A DNA stretch of 64,000 bases, from contig NZ_JAYLLH010000016.1 in assembly GCF_035818635.1 (NCBI RefSeq), positions 35,903-99,902 of the forward strand, in the 5' to 3' direction. The notes beneath the pieces are model-generated. The model worked only from the letters and a program-made list of their open reading frames with translations. It did no database searches and had not been told where the DNA came from. Shown piece after piece: positions 7,954 to 15,860 of the stretch (positions are counted from its first letter, which is position 1; each line of letters opens with the position of its first letter). Origin of the DNA: Mesobacterium_A hydrothermale (GTDB lineage Bacteria; Pseudomonadota; Alphaproteobacteria; Rhodobacterales; Rhodobacteraceae). Position numbers and translations under genes: made by a program.

Positions 7954-9384
7954 TTAGTCCATCACATAGCCATAGGACCCGCTGAAGTCCTGCTTGGCAA
8001 CTTCGCCCGCGGCGCCCTTGGCCGCCGGTTTGCGGGAATCGCCGGTCACGCGCCCGAACAGGAACAGATCCTTTTCCGACGGCAGCGTGACCCGATCGGT
8101 CGGAAGCGAAAGCGCCTCGCCCCGGGTGGGTGTCACAAGATGCGGTGTGATGATCACCACAAGCTCCGACTGCTGGCGCTGGTAGTCGGCGCTGCGGAAC
8201 AGGGAGCCAAGGACCGGGATGTCGCCAAGCCACGGAATTTGCGAAGAATTGTCAAGAAAATCGTCCTGCAACAGGCCGGCGACCGCAAAGCTTTCGCCAT
8301 CTCGCAGTTCAACCGTTGTCGAGGTCTTGCGCTTTTTGAACGCATCGACACGCAGGTTGTTGAAGTCGATCCCGTTGGCCGAGTCGATCGACGAAACCGC
8401 TGCTTCCATTTCCAGGTTGATCAGATCGCCATCGATGACCCGCGGAACGAAGTTCAGCTCGATCCCGAAGGGTTTGTATTCGATGCTGATGGTGCCATCG
8501 CTTTGCGGTGCGGGTACCGGGTATTCCCCGCCGGCCAGGAACTTGGCTTCCTGCCCGGAAAGCGCTGTCAGGTTCGGCTCGGCCAGGGTCCGCACGACGC
8601 CTTTGGATTCAAGCGCTTCCAGCAAGATCCCAACTTCGAGCCCGCCGGCGTTGAAGCCGAACAGGATCGCGCCCCCCGCTGTCGAGCTCGGCCCGAGTTT
8701 GGTGGCAACCGAATCCCCCGCGGCATTGGCGGTTGCGTTGCCGGTGCCGATTTCCAGGCCGTTGCCGCTGCCGGTCAAGGTGCCGGCGGTGGCCAGCGAC
8801 GTTTGCAGCGATTTCGACACAGAGCGCTGCATCTCGGCAAAACGAACCTTCAGCATCACCTGTTGAACGCCGCCCACCGTCATCAGGTTCGACACCCGGT
8901 CCGGAGCATAGCGCTCAGCAAGATCCAGCGCGCGTTGGAGCTTTTGCGTGCTCGATACAGTGCCGGACAGAACGATGCCATCGTTGGCGGTGCGCACTTC
9001 GATCTTTTCGCCCGGCAGGATCTGACGCAAGCGCTCCTTGAACTCGGTCACGTCGGCGGCAACGCGGACGTCGACGTTGGTGATCAGCCGACCGTTGCCG
9101 TCAAGGATCGTGAGCGTCGTGATGCCGGGGGTTTTGCCCAGGACATAGATCGAGCGATCCGACAGCGAAGAGATGTCGGCGATTTCTGGATTGGCGATGC
9201 TGAGTTCCGCGAAAGGCTGATCCGCTTCGACCACCACCGCCCGATTCATCGGGACGTTCAGCGTGGACGAAAGGTTGCCCCGGACAACCCGCAGCGTTTC
9301 GGCAGCCACCGGACCCGCAGCAATAGGAGTATACGCAAGGATAAGACCCGTAAGGGCCGCCTTAAGAAAACCGTCGAATTTCAT
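7954..9384 (-). CDS. cpaC: Tad outer-membrane secretin CpaC/RcpA
   Basis: A 476-residue type II/III-family secretin that forms the outer-membrane channel of the Flp pilus. After a signal peptide (MKFDGFLKAALTG...AAE) comes the RcpA-type N-domain (PFAELSIANPEIADI), a BON-like region and the secretin C-domain with the typical end GSLFRSADYQ and ELVVIITPHLV. The start at 9384 has a GAGGCAGG ribosome site and a clean signal peptide; a frame extension to 9432 lacks both. It is 204 bases from cpaB. Confidence 0.93.
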   Translation of the reverse strand: MKFDGFLKAALTGLILAYTPIAAGPVAAETLRVVRGNLSSTLNVPMNRAVVVEADQPFAELSIANPEIADISSLSDRSIYVLGKTPGITTLTILDGNGRLITNVDVRVAADVTEFKERLRQILPGEKIEVRTANDGIVLSGTVSSTQKLQRALDLAERYAPDRVSNLMTVGGVQQVMLKVRFAEMQRSVSKSLQTSLATAGTLTGSGNGLEIGTGNATANAAGDSVATKLGPSSTAGGAILFGFNAGGLEVGILLEALESKGVVRTLAEPNLTALSGQEAKFLAGGEYPVPAPQSDGTISIEYKPFGIELNFVPRVIDGDLINLEMEAAVSSIDSANGIDFNNLRVDAFKKRKTSTTVELRDGESFAVAGLLQDDFLDNSSQIPWLGDIPVLGSLFRSADYQRQQSELVVIITPHLVTPTRGEALSLPTDRVTLPSEKDLFLFGRVTGDSRKPAAKGAAGEVAKQDFSGSYGYVMD

Positions 9385-9588
9385 GTGACCTGCCTCTCCG
9401 ATCACGCCTCTGCTGCGGGTCTTTTTGCCCACTCTTTTGACGATCCTGCGTCAATTTCAATTTTTTTGCAAGAATCAATGGCTTCGCGTTCTTGCTTTAT
9501 GTGGGCCAATGGCAACAGGCGAAGTTCAAAACGAATTGTCCCGCCACCGGAATTCCTGCGGTGGCGGGGACAAGTTGTTGTAATCGCA

Positions 9589-10452
9589 TTAGTTTGTGCA
9601 GGGGATCGGCGTTTCGACCACCTCGGCACCCTTGCGGGTGCGCATGGTGCAGACGCGCGGTTTTTCGACCTGAACCTGCTGCACTGGCTTTTCCATGTCC
9701 AGGAGATCGCGCTGGTCGACCTCGACGGCGTGGGTCACGGCCTCGTCGTTGGTGCCCATCAGCGACAGCGTCAGCTGGCCGGTCTGCAGGGCCTGCGCCA
9801 GCGATGCAACCTGTTTCGGCGTGGCTGCCACGGTCACCGTGCGGGCATCCATCACCGCGCTGGGATCAGAGGCATCGGCGTTCTGGTCCAGTGCGATCAC
9901 CCGCAGGCCGCTTTCGATCAGGCGGGTGACGTCATTGCGACCGCCGTTGCCATTTTCGTCTTCGGGCGGCTGGCCGGTCCAATAGACTTCGACCCGGTCA
10001 TCGACGCGGATGCTTCCGCTCATCCCGTTCGAGGTATCGACCTCAATGGTGAAGGCGCGTTGCCCACGTTCCAGGCGGGCAGCAAGGCCGGTCGGCGCGC
10101 CCGGTTCGCTCAGCTTGACAGCCATCAGCGGTTCGTTGATTTCCATCTTGCGCAGTGCAATACGCGGTGCCTCGCCTTCCGAGAAGGGGGGGCGGTTTTT
10201 CGAGAATACGCCGGCCGGCAGCGATTCTTTCGGGAAGCGGATCAGCTTCACATCTTCGGGCTTGATCGGCTCGCCATAGCTGATCTGTCGGTTGGCGACA
10301 TAGATATCGACCAACGGCACATATTCACCGTCCTTGTTGCGCTCTGCTTCCAGCGCTGCCTGGTACGACCCGACATATGTCTGCGCCATATAGACCGCGC
10401 CACCTGCCAGGGCGACACCCACAAGAAGGACCAATCCGAAAATCAGTCGCAT
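9589..10452 (-). CDS. cpaB: Flp pilus assembly protein CpaB/RcpC
   Basis: A 287-residue periplasmic protein with one N-terminal membrane segment (LIFGLVLLVGVALAGGAVYM) and a SAF/CpaB domain. The domain reads DIYVANRQISYGEPI, then a typical RcpC central region ending near the NDVTRLIESGLRVIALD stretch. CpaB supports secretin assembly. GAGGTAAGG precedes the ATG. The flp pilin gene upstream is 186 bases away with only a weak 7-bp hairpin (10596-10618) between them, so cpaB may be partly transcribed from the pilin promoter. Confidence 0.9.
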   Translation of the reverse strand: MRLIFGLVLLVGVALAGGAVYMAQTYVGSYQAALEAERNKDGEYVPLVDIYVANRQISYGEPIKPEDVKLIRFPKESLPAGVFSKNRPPFSEGEAPRIALRKMEINEPLMAVKLSEPGAPTGLAARLERGQRAFTIEVDTSNGMSGSIRVDDRVEVYWTGQPPEDENGNGGRNDVTRLIESGLRVIALDQNADASDPSAVMDARTVTVAATPKQVASLAQALQTGQLTLSLMGTNDEAVTHAVEVDQRDLLDMEKPVQQVQVEKPRVCTMRTRKGAEVVETPIPCTN

Positions 10453-10638
10453 AACCTTACCTCACTTTCGGCCGTGCGCCTGGGGCGCATCTGTTTCACG
10501 TTGCTACTGACGTCAGGATGCCGGGCAATTCTGTCCTCCATGGGCCAAGATGCGGGCAATTGTTTGAGAACGTCCTGAGTGTGTCAGAAGCTGCGACACG
10601 GCACTGATCGGGCCGTGTTGCGTTTCTTGGCGTGAAGA

Positions 10639-10818
10639 TCAGAAATCGTTTTCCGCTGCCACCGCGCCAGCTGCGGCGCGGATCAGGCGGTTGGACTGAC
10701 GTTCGATGGTCGAATAGGCGGCGATTGCCAGTCCAACAACGGCTGCGGTCAGAACCACCCAGTCAACGGTCACGGCACCGTCTTCGTCGTGGCGGAAGTT
10801 TTTGATGAACTTGATCAT
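10639..10818 (-). CDS. flp: Flp-type IVb pilin, copy 1
   Basis: A 59-residue Flp prepilin. A short basic leader (MIKFIKNFRHDEDG) should be cut by TadV after the glycine, giving mature AVTVDWVVLTAAVVGLAI. The mature residue 5 is Asp and residue 6 Trp, where the classical Flp motif has Glu-Tyr. It differs from the other two copies only at residue 10 (His here and in copy 3, Lys in copy 2) and at the residue after the hydrophobic stretch (IAA here, ITA in the others). The leader GGAGACAAGACC before the ATG is the same in all three genes. Confidence 0.93.
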   Translation of the reverse strand: MIKFIKNFRHDEDGAVTVDWVVLTAAVVGLAIAAYSTIERQSNRLIRAAAGAVAAENDF

Positions 10819-11007
10819 GGTCTTGTCTCCATTGGCGTACTTTGGGTTTCCACGTCATTGCGACGGGCCTCGCTCCTCGTCCCGGACGCTGAGATGGAAA
10901 CAAGTTGGTGCTGAAAAGAGGCGGAATTGCGGAACGAATTTGGACGAATAGGCTAAATTGTCCGCATTCGTGGAAACAGTCTGTCCACAACCTGGCTGCA
11001 GGAACGA

Positions 11008-11033
11008 CAAAACGGCCCCAAGGGGCCGTTTTG
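11008..11033 (-). terminator. Terminator after flp copy 2
   Basis: A perfect 12-bp stem with a 2-base AA turn (CAAAACGGCCCC at 11008-11019, GGGGCCGTTTTG at 11022-11033) lies about 24 bases past the copy 2 stop codon. The T run is within the stem end, so it is a symmetric, possibly bidirectional terminator. It should isolate the copy 2 message from copy 1. Confidence 0.8.
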
Positions 11034-11056
11034 CAAGATCGTACCGAAAGGCGATC

Positions 11057-11236
11057 TTAGAAATCGTTTTCCGCGGCCACGGCGCCAGCTGCAGCGCGGA
11101 TCAGGCGGTTCGACTGGCGTTCGATGGTCGAATAGGCGGTGATTGCCAAGCCGACCACGGCTGCGGTCAGAACGACCCAGTCAACAGTCACGGCGCCGTC
11201 TTCGTCCTTGCGGAAGTTTTTGATGAACTTGATCAT
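11057..11236 (-). CDS. flp: Flp-type IVb pilin, copy 2
   Basis: A 59-residue prepilin nearly identical to copies 1 and 3, with Lys in place of His at residue 10 and TAA as stop codon. The leader peptide, cleavage site G/AVTVDW and C-terminal AAAGAVAAENDF are the same. It has its own terminator downstream and its own leader, including the 20-base element shared with copy 3. It may therefore be a separate transcription unit. Confidence 0.93.
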   Translation of the reverse strand: MIKFIKNFRKDEDGAVTVDWVVLTAAVVGLAITAYSTIERQSNRLIRAAAGAVAAENDF

Positions 11237-11262
11237 GGTCTTGTCTCCGTAGATGTACGTGT

Positions 11263-11282
11263 TTTGCTCACTCGTTACCGCG
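11263..11282 (-). promoter_or_regulatory. 20-base conserved leader/promoter element, flp copy 2
   Basis: TTTGCTCACTCGTTACCGCG (plus-strand reading) lies 27 bases upstream of the flp copy 2 start and is repeated exactly at 11681-11700 upstream of copy 3. It is missing upstream of copy 1. The surrounding bases diverge, so the identity looks either functional (promoter or 5' leader) or a remnant of a recent duplication. Confidence 0.55.
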
Positions 11283-11420
11283 CAGGAGGCTGTGCCATCG
11301 CATTGGTCCGTTGCGGCGCAGGATCATGTTTCGCAGCCAATTCTGGCGGGATTGGGGCGTATTGCGGGAATTTTCCGTGCAATTAGAGTGTTTTGCGAAA
11401 CAAATTGCAGAAGCTTTGAA

Positions 11421-11449
11421 AACAAAGAAGCGGCCCGAAGGGCCGCTTC
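11421..11449 (-). terminator. Terminator after flp copy 3
   Basis: A 10-bp stem (GAAGCGGCCC at 11427-11436, GGGCCGCTTC at 11440-11449) with a GAA loop lies 25 bases after the copy 3 stop. On the minus strand it runs into TTTGTTTT, a standard intrinsic terminator. Confidence 0.85.
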
Positions 11450-11473
11450 CTGTGAATTCTTTCAGGCGTGATC

Positions 11474-11653
11474 TCAGAAATCGTTTTCTGCGGCCACGGC
11501 GCCAGCTGCGGCGCGGATCAGGCGGTTCGACTGCCGTTCGATGGTCGAATAGGCGGTGATTGCCAGGCCAACAACGGCTGCGGTCAGCACGACCCAGTCA
11601 ACGGTCACGGCGCCGTCTTCGTCGTGACGGAAGTTTTTGATGAACTTGATCAT
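11474..11653 (-). CDS. flp: Flp-type IVb pilin, copy 3
   Basis: A 59-residue prepilin, the first of three tandem copies in the direction of transcription. It has the same leader, cleavage site and C-terminus as the others. The start at 11653 is chosen over an in-frame ATG 36 bases upstream because the short basic leader and the GGAGACAAGACC ribosome site match the other copies. A terminator follows at 11421-11449. Confidence 0.93.
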   Translation of the reverse strand: MIKFIKNFRHDEDGAVTVDWVVLTAAVVGLAITAYSTIERQSNRLIRAAAGAVAAENDF

Positions 11654-11980
11654 GGTCTTGTCTCCGTAGGTGTTCATGCGTTTGCTCACTCGTTACCGCG
11701 TCGGGGTGTCGAATAGCTCAAGCAGCACGACCGTTGCGGCATGTAGCGATATAGCCAGTGGTTTGAGGCGGTATTTTGGCGTGAATGGATCAATTTGAGA
11801 ACGTAAGGAATTTCTGCGGGAGAATGGCGTAAGATTCTGAAAAGAAATAACAAAAATATCTCTTCTGCACGAGTTCAGGCGAATGTGCCACGTTTTTCAT
11901 TTCTGTTGTGGCAACAGATTTACCGAACGCTTGGGATTGTGCGAGTATTGGCAAAAAAGAAGCCAGAGGCAGGCACAGAC
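11654..11980. other. Divergent intergenic region between flp copy 3 and the lytic transglycosylase
   Basis: 327 bases without a gene. It holds the 20-base element at 11681-11700 and the flp copy 3 leader on one side. Its middle is AT-rich (around 11775-11890, with ATAACAAAAATATC), unlike the GC-rich surroundings, and should contain promoters for both directions. No clear -35/-10 pair or CtrA box could be named. Confidence 0.5.
11681..11700 (-). promoter_or_regulatory. 20-base conserved leader/promoter element, flp copy 3
   Basis: An exact repeat of the element at 11263-11282, at the same distance class (28 bases) upstream of the flp copy 3 start codon. See the copy 2 entry for what it may be. 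Confidence 0.55.
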
Positions 11981-12796
11981 ATGCAGAAATTCTTGATCGC
12001 GGCTTTCCTGGCCGCCACACTGGCGTTGCCGGTGGCGGCTGAAGCGCCCAAACCCTTCCCGACGTTCTCGGCCAAGCGGGTGAAACCGCCCGGCAAGGGA
12101 GCCAAACAACGCATCACGGTTCAGATCGCGCCGCAGCCCGCGGCGCCCGCAGCCGCCAGCCAGGCCGTGCAGGCCGCGGCCTTGGCGCCGTCTTCGCCAG
12201 GGGGCAGCTATGCATGGTTTTGGCAAACGGTGTCGCCGGCCTTGTCGGAAACTGGGCCCGGGCGTCTGGAACCGGCCTTGATCCGGCTGGGAAACCCGCC
12301 TTCCGGGCTCGGTGTCCGCGCACCCCGGTTGCAGGGTCTTCACGAGATTGCCGATACCTATGGCCGCGAAATCCTGTTGGCCACGGTGGGCACAAGGGTT
12401 TCACCGGCTTTGGCGCTTGCGGTGATCTCGGTCGAATCCTCGGGGAAAGCCGATGCGGTCAGCAAAGCCGGGGCGCAGGGGTTGATGCAGTTGATGCCGG
12501 CGACGGCGACCCGTTTTGGTGTGTCGGATTCGCTGAACGCCGCTCAGAACATACAAGGCGGTGTTCGGTTTCTGGACTTCCTGATGGAAAAATTCGACGG
12601 CGATCCGATCCTTGTGCTGGCAGGGTACAACGCCGGGGAGAATTCCATCGCCCAGCATGACGGGGTGCCGCCTTTTACCGAAACGCGCGACTATGTGCCC
12701 AAGGTGCTGGCGGCGTTCAAGGTGGCCAAGGGGCTGTGCAAGACGCCGCCGCAACTGATCAGCGATGGATGCGTGTTCCAGTTGGCAGGCAACTGA
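11981..12796 (+). CDS. Lytic transglycosylase (SLT domain)
   Basis: A 271-residue exported murein lytic transglycosylase. The signal peptide is MQKFLIAAFLAATLALPVAAEA. A Pro/Ala-rich linker follows, then a C-terminal SLT domain with the catalytic glutamate E152 in VISVESSG and the family motif GAQGLMQLMPATA, then VLAGYNAGENSI. It cleaves peptidoglycan glycan strands. The start at 11981 has a GAGGCAGG ribosome site; upstream in-frame ATGs lack a signal peptide. It is divergent from the pilus genes and could open the wall for the secretin, but that link is only positional. Confidence 0.9.
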   Translation: MQKFLIAAFLAATLALPVAAEAPKPFPTFSAKRVKPPGKGAKQRITVQIAPQPAAPAAASQAVQAAALAPSSPGGSYAWFWQTVSPALSETGPGRLEPALIRLGNPPSGLGVRAPRLQGLHEIADTYGREILLATVGTRVSPALALAVISVESSGKADAVSKAGAQGLMQLMPATATRFGVSDSLNAAQNIQGGVRFLDFLMEKFDGDPILVLAGYNAGENSIAQHDGVPPFTETRDYVPKVLAAFKVAKGLCKTPPQLISDGCVFQLAGN

Positions 12797-12804
12797 CGCG
12801 GTTT

Positions 12805-12907
12805 CGGATCGGGCTGTGCCCGATCCGACCGATGCGCCTTTGCATGGCAAAGGCGCATGGGGGCTCTGCCCCCATACCCCCGAGGTATTTGTGAAACAAA
12901 AGACAAG
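12805..12907 (+). repeat. Modular hairpin repeat, element A
   Basis: Three hairpins in a row start 8 bases after the transglycosylase stop: 12805-12827 (9-bp stem, loop CTGTG), 12832-12858 (12-bp stem around GCGCCTTTGC) and 12858-12874 (GGGGGC TCT GCCCCC). They end in the core ACCCCCGAGGTATTT and an A-rich tail with AAAGAC. Related elements occur at 26.6, 31.1, 35.2 and 49.9 kb. It sits between convergent genes and could act as a terminator or 3' mRNA stabiliser. Confidence 0.75.
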
Positions 12908-12915
12908 GGATTGGA

Positions 12916-14343
12916 TCAGGTGGTTGCCGTCTGGCGTAGTACCGCACCGGGGTTCATGATGCCCAGCGGGTCGAGTGCGGTCTTGATCGTGCGCATGGCC
13001 CACAGTTTCGCCGGATCGCCATAGCGTTCAAGATCGGAGGCCTTGAGCCGACCGATGCCGTGTTCGGCGCTGATCGAGCCGCCGGTGGCGTGCACAAGTT
13101 CGTGCAGGATGCGCGAGCCGTCTTCGGCAAGGTGCAGGAAGGCGGTACGGGCCGTGCCCTTTGGCGGAAAAAGGTTGAAATGCAGGTTGCCGTCCCCGAG
13201 GTGGCCGAAACAGTTGATCCGCAACGGGCCGAGCGGTTTCAGCCGTTCGCGGGCAGTCGCAATGAAGTCTGCCACGGCACCCAACGGAAGCGAGATGTCG
13301 TGGCTGGCAATCGCGCCGACCATGCGGTTCGCGGTGGGGATGTCTTCGCGCACACGCCAGAAATCCTGACGCTGGGCTTCCGACTGGGCGATCAGACCAT
13401 CGCTGACGAGCCCTGCGGCCAATGCGGCTTCGAACAGATTTTCGAGTGCGGTGTGCGGGTCCTGACCCAGCGACAGGCCGAGGTCGATCAGCACCATCCA
13501 GCGCGGGTTTTCCGGGAAGGGCCGGCGGAGATCGGGCAGTTTTTCGGCCAGGAAGTCGAGGCCCACTCCCGATATCAGTTCAAATGCACTGATCCCGTCG
13601 CCGATGTGATCCCGGGCGAGTGAGAGGAGGCTGAGCGCGGCCGCGGGGTCATTGACCACCAAGAACGCGGTGCCTTGCGCCGCGGGGACGGGCGACAGTT
13701 TCAACGTGGCGGCGGTGATCACGCCCAACGTGCCTTCGGCACCGATGAGAAGGTTGCGCAGGTCATAACCGGTGTTGTCCTTGCGCAGCCGCTTTAATCC
13801 GTGGTGGACCTGGCCGTCAGGCAGCACTGCTTCCAGCCCCAGGCAGAGGTCGCGCGCATTGCCATAGCGCAGCACGTTCACGCCGCCCGCATTGGTGCCG
13901 AGCAGCCCACCGATGCGGGCGGACCCTTCGGAGGCGAGCGACAGTGGAAACAGCCGGTTCCGGTCTGCGGCCGCCGCCTGCACATCGGCGAGAATCGCCC
14001 CGGCCTGCGCGATCAAGGTGTTTTCCTCGGGATAGACCCCCAAGACCTTGTTCATGCGTTCCAGCGACAGGATCAGTGGCAAGGGACCATCAGGTTTCAC
14101 TTGTCCAGCGACCAGCCCGGTGCCGCCGCCATAGGGGATCACGCCGACACGGGCTGTGGCGCAGGCGCGGATGATCGTTGCGACGTCGTCGGTGCAGCGG
14201 GGCAGGGCGACCCAGGCTGCGTTCCCATGCCACTTGCCACGCGGCTCTTCCAGATAGCGCGGCTCGGCGGGGCGCAGGGTGTCCGCGGGCAGGTGTCGGG
14301 CAAGGGACTGGGCAAAGGCATCCTGGGCGGGGGCAAGCGCCAT
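12916..14343 (-). CDS. FAD-linked 2-hydroxyacid oxidase/dehydrogenase (GlcD/D-lactate dehydrogenase type)
   Basis: A 475-residue VAO-fold flavoprotein. The FAD-binding N-terminal half has the PP-loop motif PYGGGTGLVAGQ. The C-terminal cap domain ends with NCFGHLGDGNLHFN and GGSISAEHGIGRLK, typical of D-lactate dehydrogenase, D-2-hydroxyglutarate dehydrogenase and the glycolate oxidase GlcD subunit. It oxidises a 2-hydroxyacid to the keto acid; the substrate cannot be chosen from sequence alone. No GlcE/GlcF neighbours are present, which favours a single-subunit D-lactate or D-2-hydroxyglutarate dehydrogenase. Confidence 0.85.
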   Translation of the reverse strand: MALAPAQDAFAQSLARHLPADTLRPAEPRYLEEPRGKWHGNAAWVALPRCTDDVATIIRACATARVGVIPYGGGTGLVAGQVKPDGPLPLILSLERMNKVLGVYPEENTLIAQAGAILADVQAAAADRNRLFPLSLASEGSARIGGLLGTNAGGVNVLRYGNARDLCLGLEAVLPDGQVHHGLKRLRKDNTGYDLRNLLIGAEGTLGVITAATLKLSPVPAAQGTAFLVVNDPAAALSLLSLARDHIGDGISAFELISGVGLDFLAEKLPDLRRPFPENPRWMVLIDLGLSLGQDPHTALENLFEAALAAGLVSDGLIAQSEAQRQDFWRVREDIPTANRMVGAIASHDISLPLGAVADFIATARERLKPLGPLRINCFGHLGDGNLHFNLFPPKGTARTAFLHLAEDGSRILHELVHATGGSISAEHGIGRLKASDLERYGDPAKLWAMRTIKTALDPLGIMNPGAVLRQTATT

Positions 14344-14395
14344 GGGTCACTCCGTTCGCTGGGTGGCATCCTTGTGGCGCAACAGAGCAGCGCGC

Positions 14396-15214
14396 TCAAC
14401 CCCGGTCGGACAACCAGCGTGGGCGCAGCACCATCACCGTGGGACGTTTCGGCAGGGTGCGCAGGGAAAGTTCGATGTCGTTGCCGTCGACACGCTCGAT
14501 GGCAAACACGTCGCTCACGCCATCAAGGAATACCCCCAGCGCCCTGTCGGAAAACCAGTGCATGGGGATCACAACAGAGGACCGCAGCCGTTCCACAATC
14601 CGCGTCATCGTGCCAACGTCAAGCGTATAGCCGCCATCAACCGGCACCATGACAACATCCAGCCGCCCGATTGCGGCATACTGTTCCGGTGTGGGTTCGT
14701 GGTGCAGGTGGCCAAGGTGGCCGATACACAGCCCGGCGACTTCGAAGATGAAGATCGAGTTGCCTCGGGTTTCCGCCCCGGTAAAGCCTGAACGAATGTC
14801 GGTTGACACGTTGCGGATCAGCATTTCGCCAAGGTCGAGGTGATGTTCGATGCCTTCGCCAAAGGCGCCCCAGCCAGGCAGGACATGGGGGATGCGCGAG
14901 TCGGGGGCGCTGGTCCAGTGGGTTTCATGGGCGTGGTTCATTGTAACCACGTCGGGAACGAACCGCGTTGGCCCGACGCTGCCGGCATAGTCGGTGACCG
15001 CGCTGAGGCCGCCGGGTGTTTGCAGCAAGAATGATGCGTGGGCGATGTAGTGCAGGCGGACGGTATAGTCTGGAAGTGGGTCGGTCCAAGCGGCCTTGTG
15101 CAGATATCGCAGACCCGGCGCGGCATCGGCGATGGCGATGCAATGGCTGGGGCGGCGGTCCTGCGCATGGGTCAGCGTTGCGGCGCAGATCAGGGCAATG
15201 GCAAGTCTCAGCAT
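14396..15214 (-). CDS. Exported metallo-beta-lactamase-fold hydrolase
   Basis: A 272-residue protein with a signal peptide (MLRLAIALICAATLTHA) and a metallo-beta-lactamase fold of the UlaG-like type. Metal-binding motifs seen are HASFLLQ, MNHAHETHW, GHLGHLHHEP, the aspartate in VMVPVDGGYTLD, and IPMHWF. The substrate is not known. I chose ATG 15214 because GGAG sits 6 bases upstream and the signal peptide then begins MLRL; ATGs at 15220 and 15226 are alternatives. It lies between the FAD oxidase and a RimJ-like gene with no clear functional link. Confidence 0.8.
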   Translation of the reverse strand: MLRLAIALICAATLTHAQDRRPSHCIAIADAAPGLRYLHKAAWTDPLPDYTVRLHYIAHASFLLQTPGGLSAVTDYAGSVGPTRFVPDVVTMNHAHETHWTSAPDSRIPHVLPGWGAFGEGIEHHLDLGEMLIRNVSTDIRSGFTGAETRGNSIFIFEVAGLCIGHLGHLHHEPTPEQYAAIGRLDVVMVPVDGGYTLDVGTMTRIVERLRSSVVIPMHWFSDRALGVFLDGVSDVFAIERVDGNDIELSLRTLPKRPTVMVLRPRWLSDRG

Positions 15215-15275
15215 CGGCATCTCCATCTTTACAAAAAAGATGTTAGCTCGATTCAGCTTTGCCTCAAGAGCCGTG

Positions 15276-15860
15276 TCACCCGACTTGCGTGCGCCCGCGC
15301 CGGTCCATCCGCAGCGCGGCATAGAGCACGTGGGTGCGCCAGCGACCGTTGATTTGAAGATAGCTTTGGGCAACGCCTTCGTATTTGAAGCCGCTGCGTT
15401 CCAGCAAACCACGAGAGGCGACATTTTCCGGCAGGCAGGCGGCCTCGATCCGGCTCAGGTCCATACGGGCAAAGGCGTGGTGAACCATCGCCTCAATGGC
15501 CTCTTTCATATAGCCGCGCCGGGCATAGGGTTCGCCGATCCAATAGCCCAGCGTACCCGCCTGCGCGGGACCACGGCGGATATTGTCCAGCGTGATCGCA
15601 CCGACAAGGTTTTCATCATCGCGGTGGAACAGAAACAGTGGCACCGCGGTACCGCCGGCAATCGCACGGTTGGCCCAGTAAACGCGGTTGGTGAAGCCCC
15701 GTCGGCTCAGGTGATCATCGGCCCAGGTGGGTTCCCATGGGGTCAGGAAATCGGTGCTGTTCATGCGCAGCGCCACCCAGGCATTAAAATCGCCATGTTG
15801 CGGCGGACGCAAGACCAGACGGTCGGTGTCCAGCCGCAGTTTGCGCCGTTTCAGGATCAT
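15276..15860 (-). CDS. GNAT N-acetyltransferase, RimJ/RimL-like
   Basis: A 194-residue acetyltransferase of the RimJ/RimL group. The GNAT core shows LGYWIGEPYARRGYMKEA (acetyl-CoA binding) and the typical ending NVASRGLLERSGFKYEGVAQ. RimJ-like enzymes acetylate N-terminal residues of proteins such as ribosomal protein S5; the target here is not known. Its start overlaps the stop of the M16 peptidase gene by one base, so it belongs to the thrC-M16 transcript. Confidence 0.85.
   Translation of the reverse strand: MILKRRKLRLDTDRLVLRPPQHGDFNAWVALRMNSTDFLTPWEPTWADDHLSRRGFTNRVYWANRAIAGGTAVPLFLFHRDDENLVGAITLDNIRRGPAQAGTLGYWIGEPYARRGYMKEAIEAMVHHAFARMDLSRIEAACLPENVASRGLLERSGFKYEGVAQSYLQINGRWRTHVLYAALRMDRRGRTQVG

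Noticed and set aside
7930..10578. 882-residue open frame on the plus strand
   Set aside because: It is antisense to cpaC and cpaB. It comes from high GC content and third-position bias; no domain pattern or ribosome site is seen.
10453..10638. Possible terminator after flp copy 1 (10596-10618)
   Set aside because: Only a 7-bp stem with a 9-base loop and no T run on the minus strand; noted but not called as a terminator.
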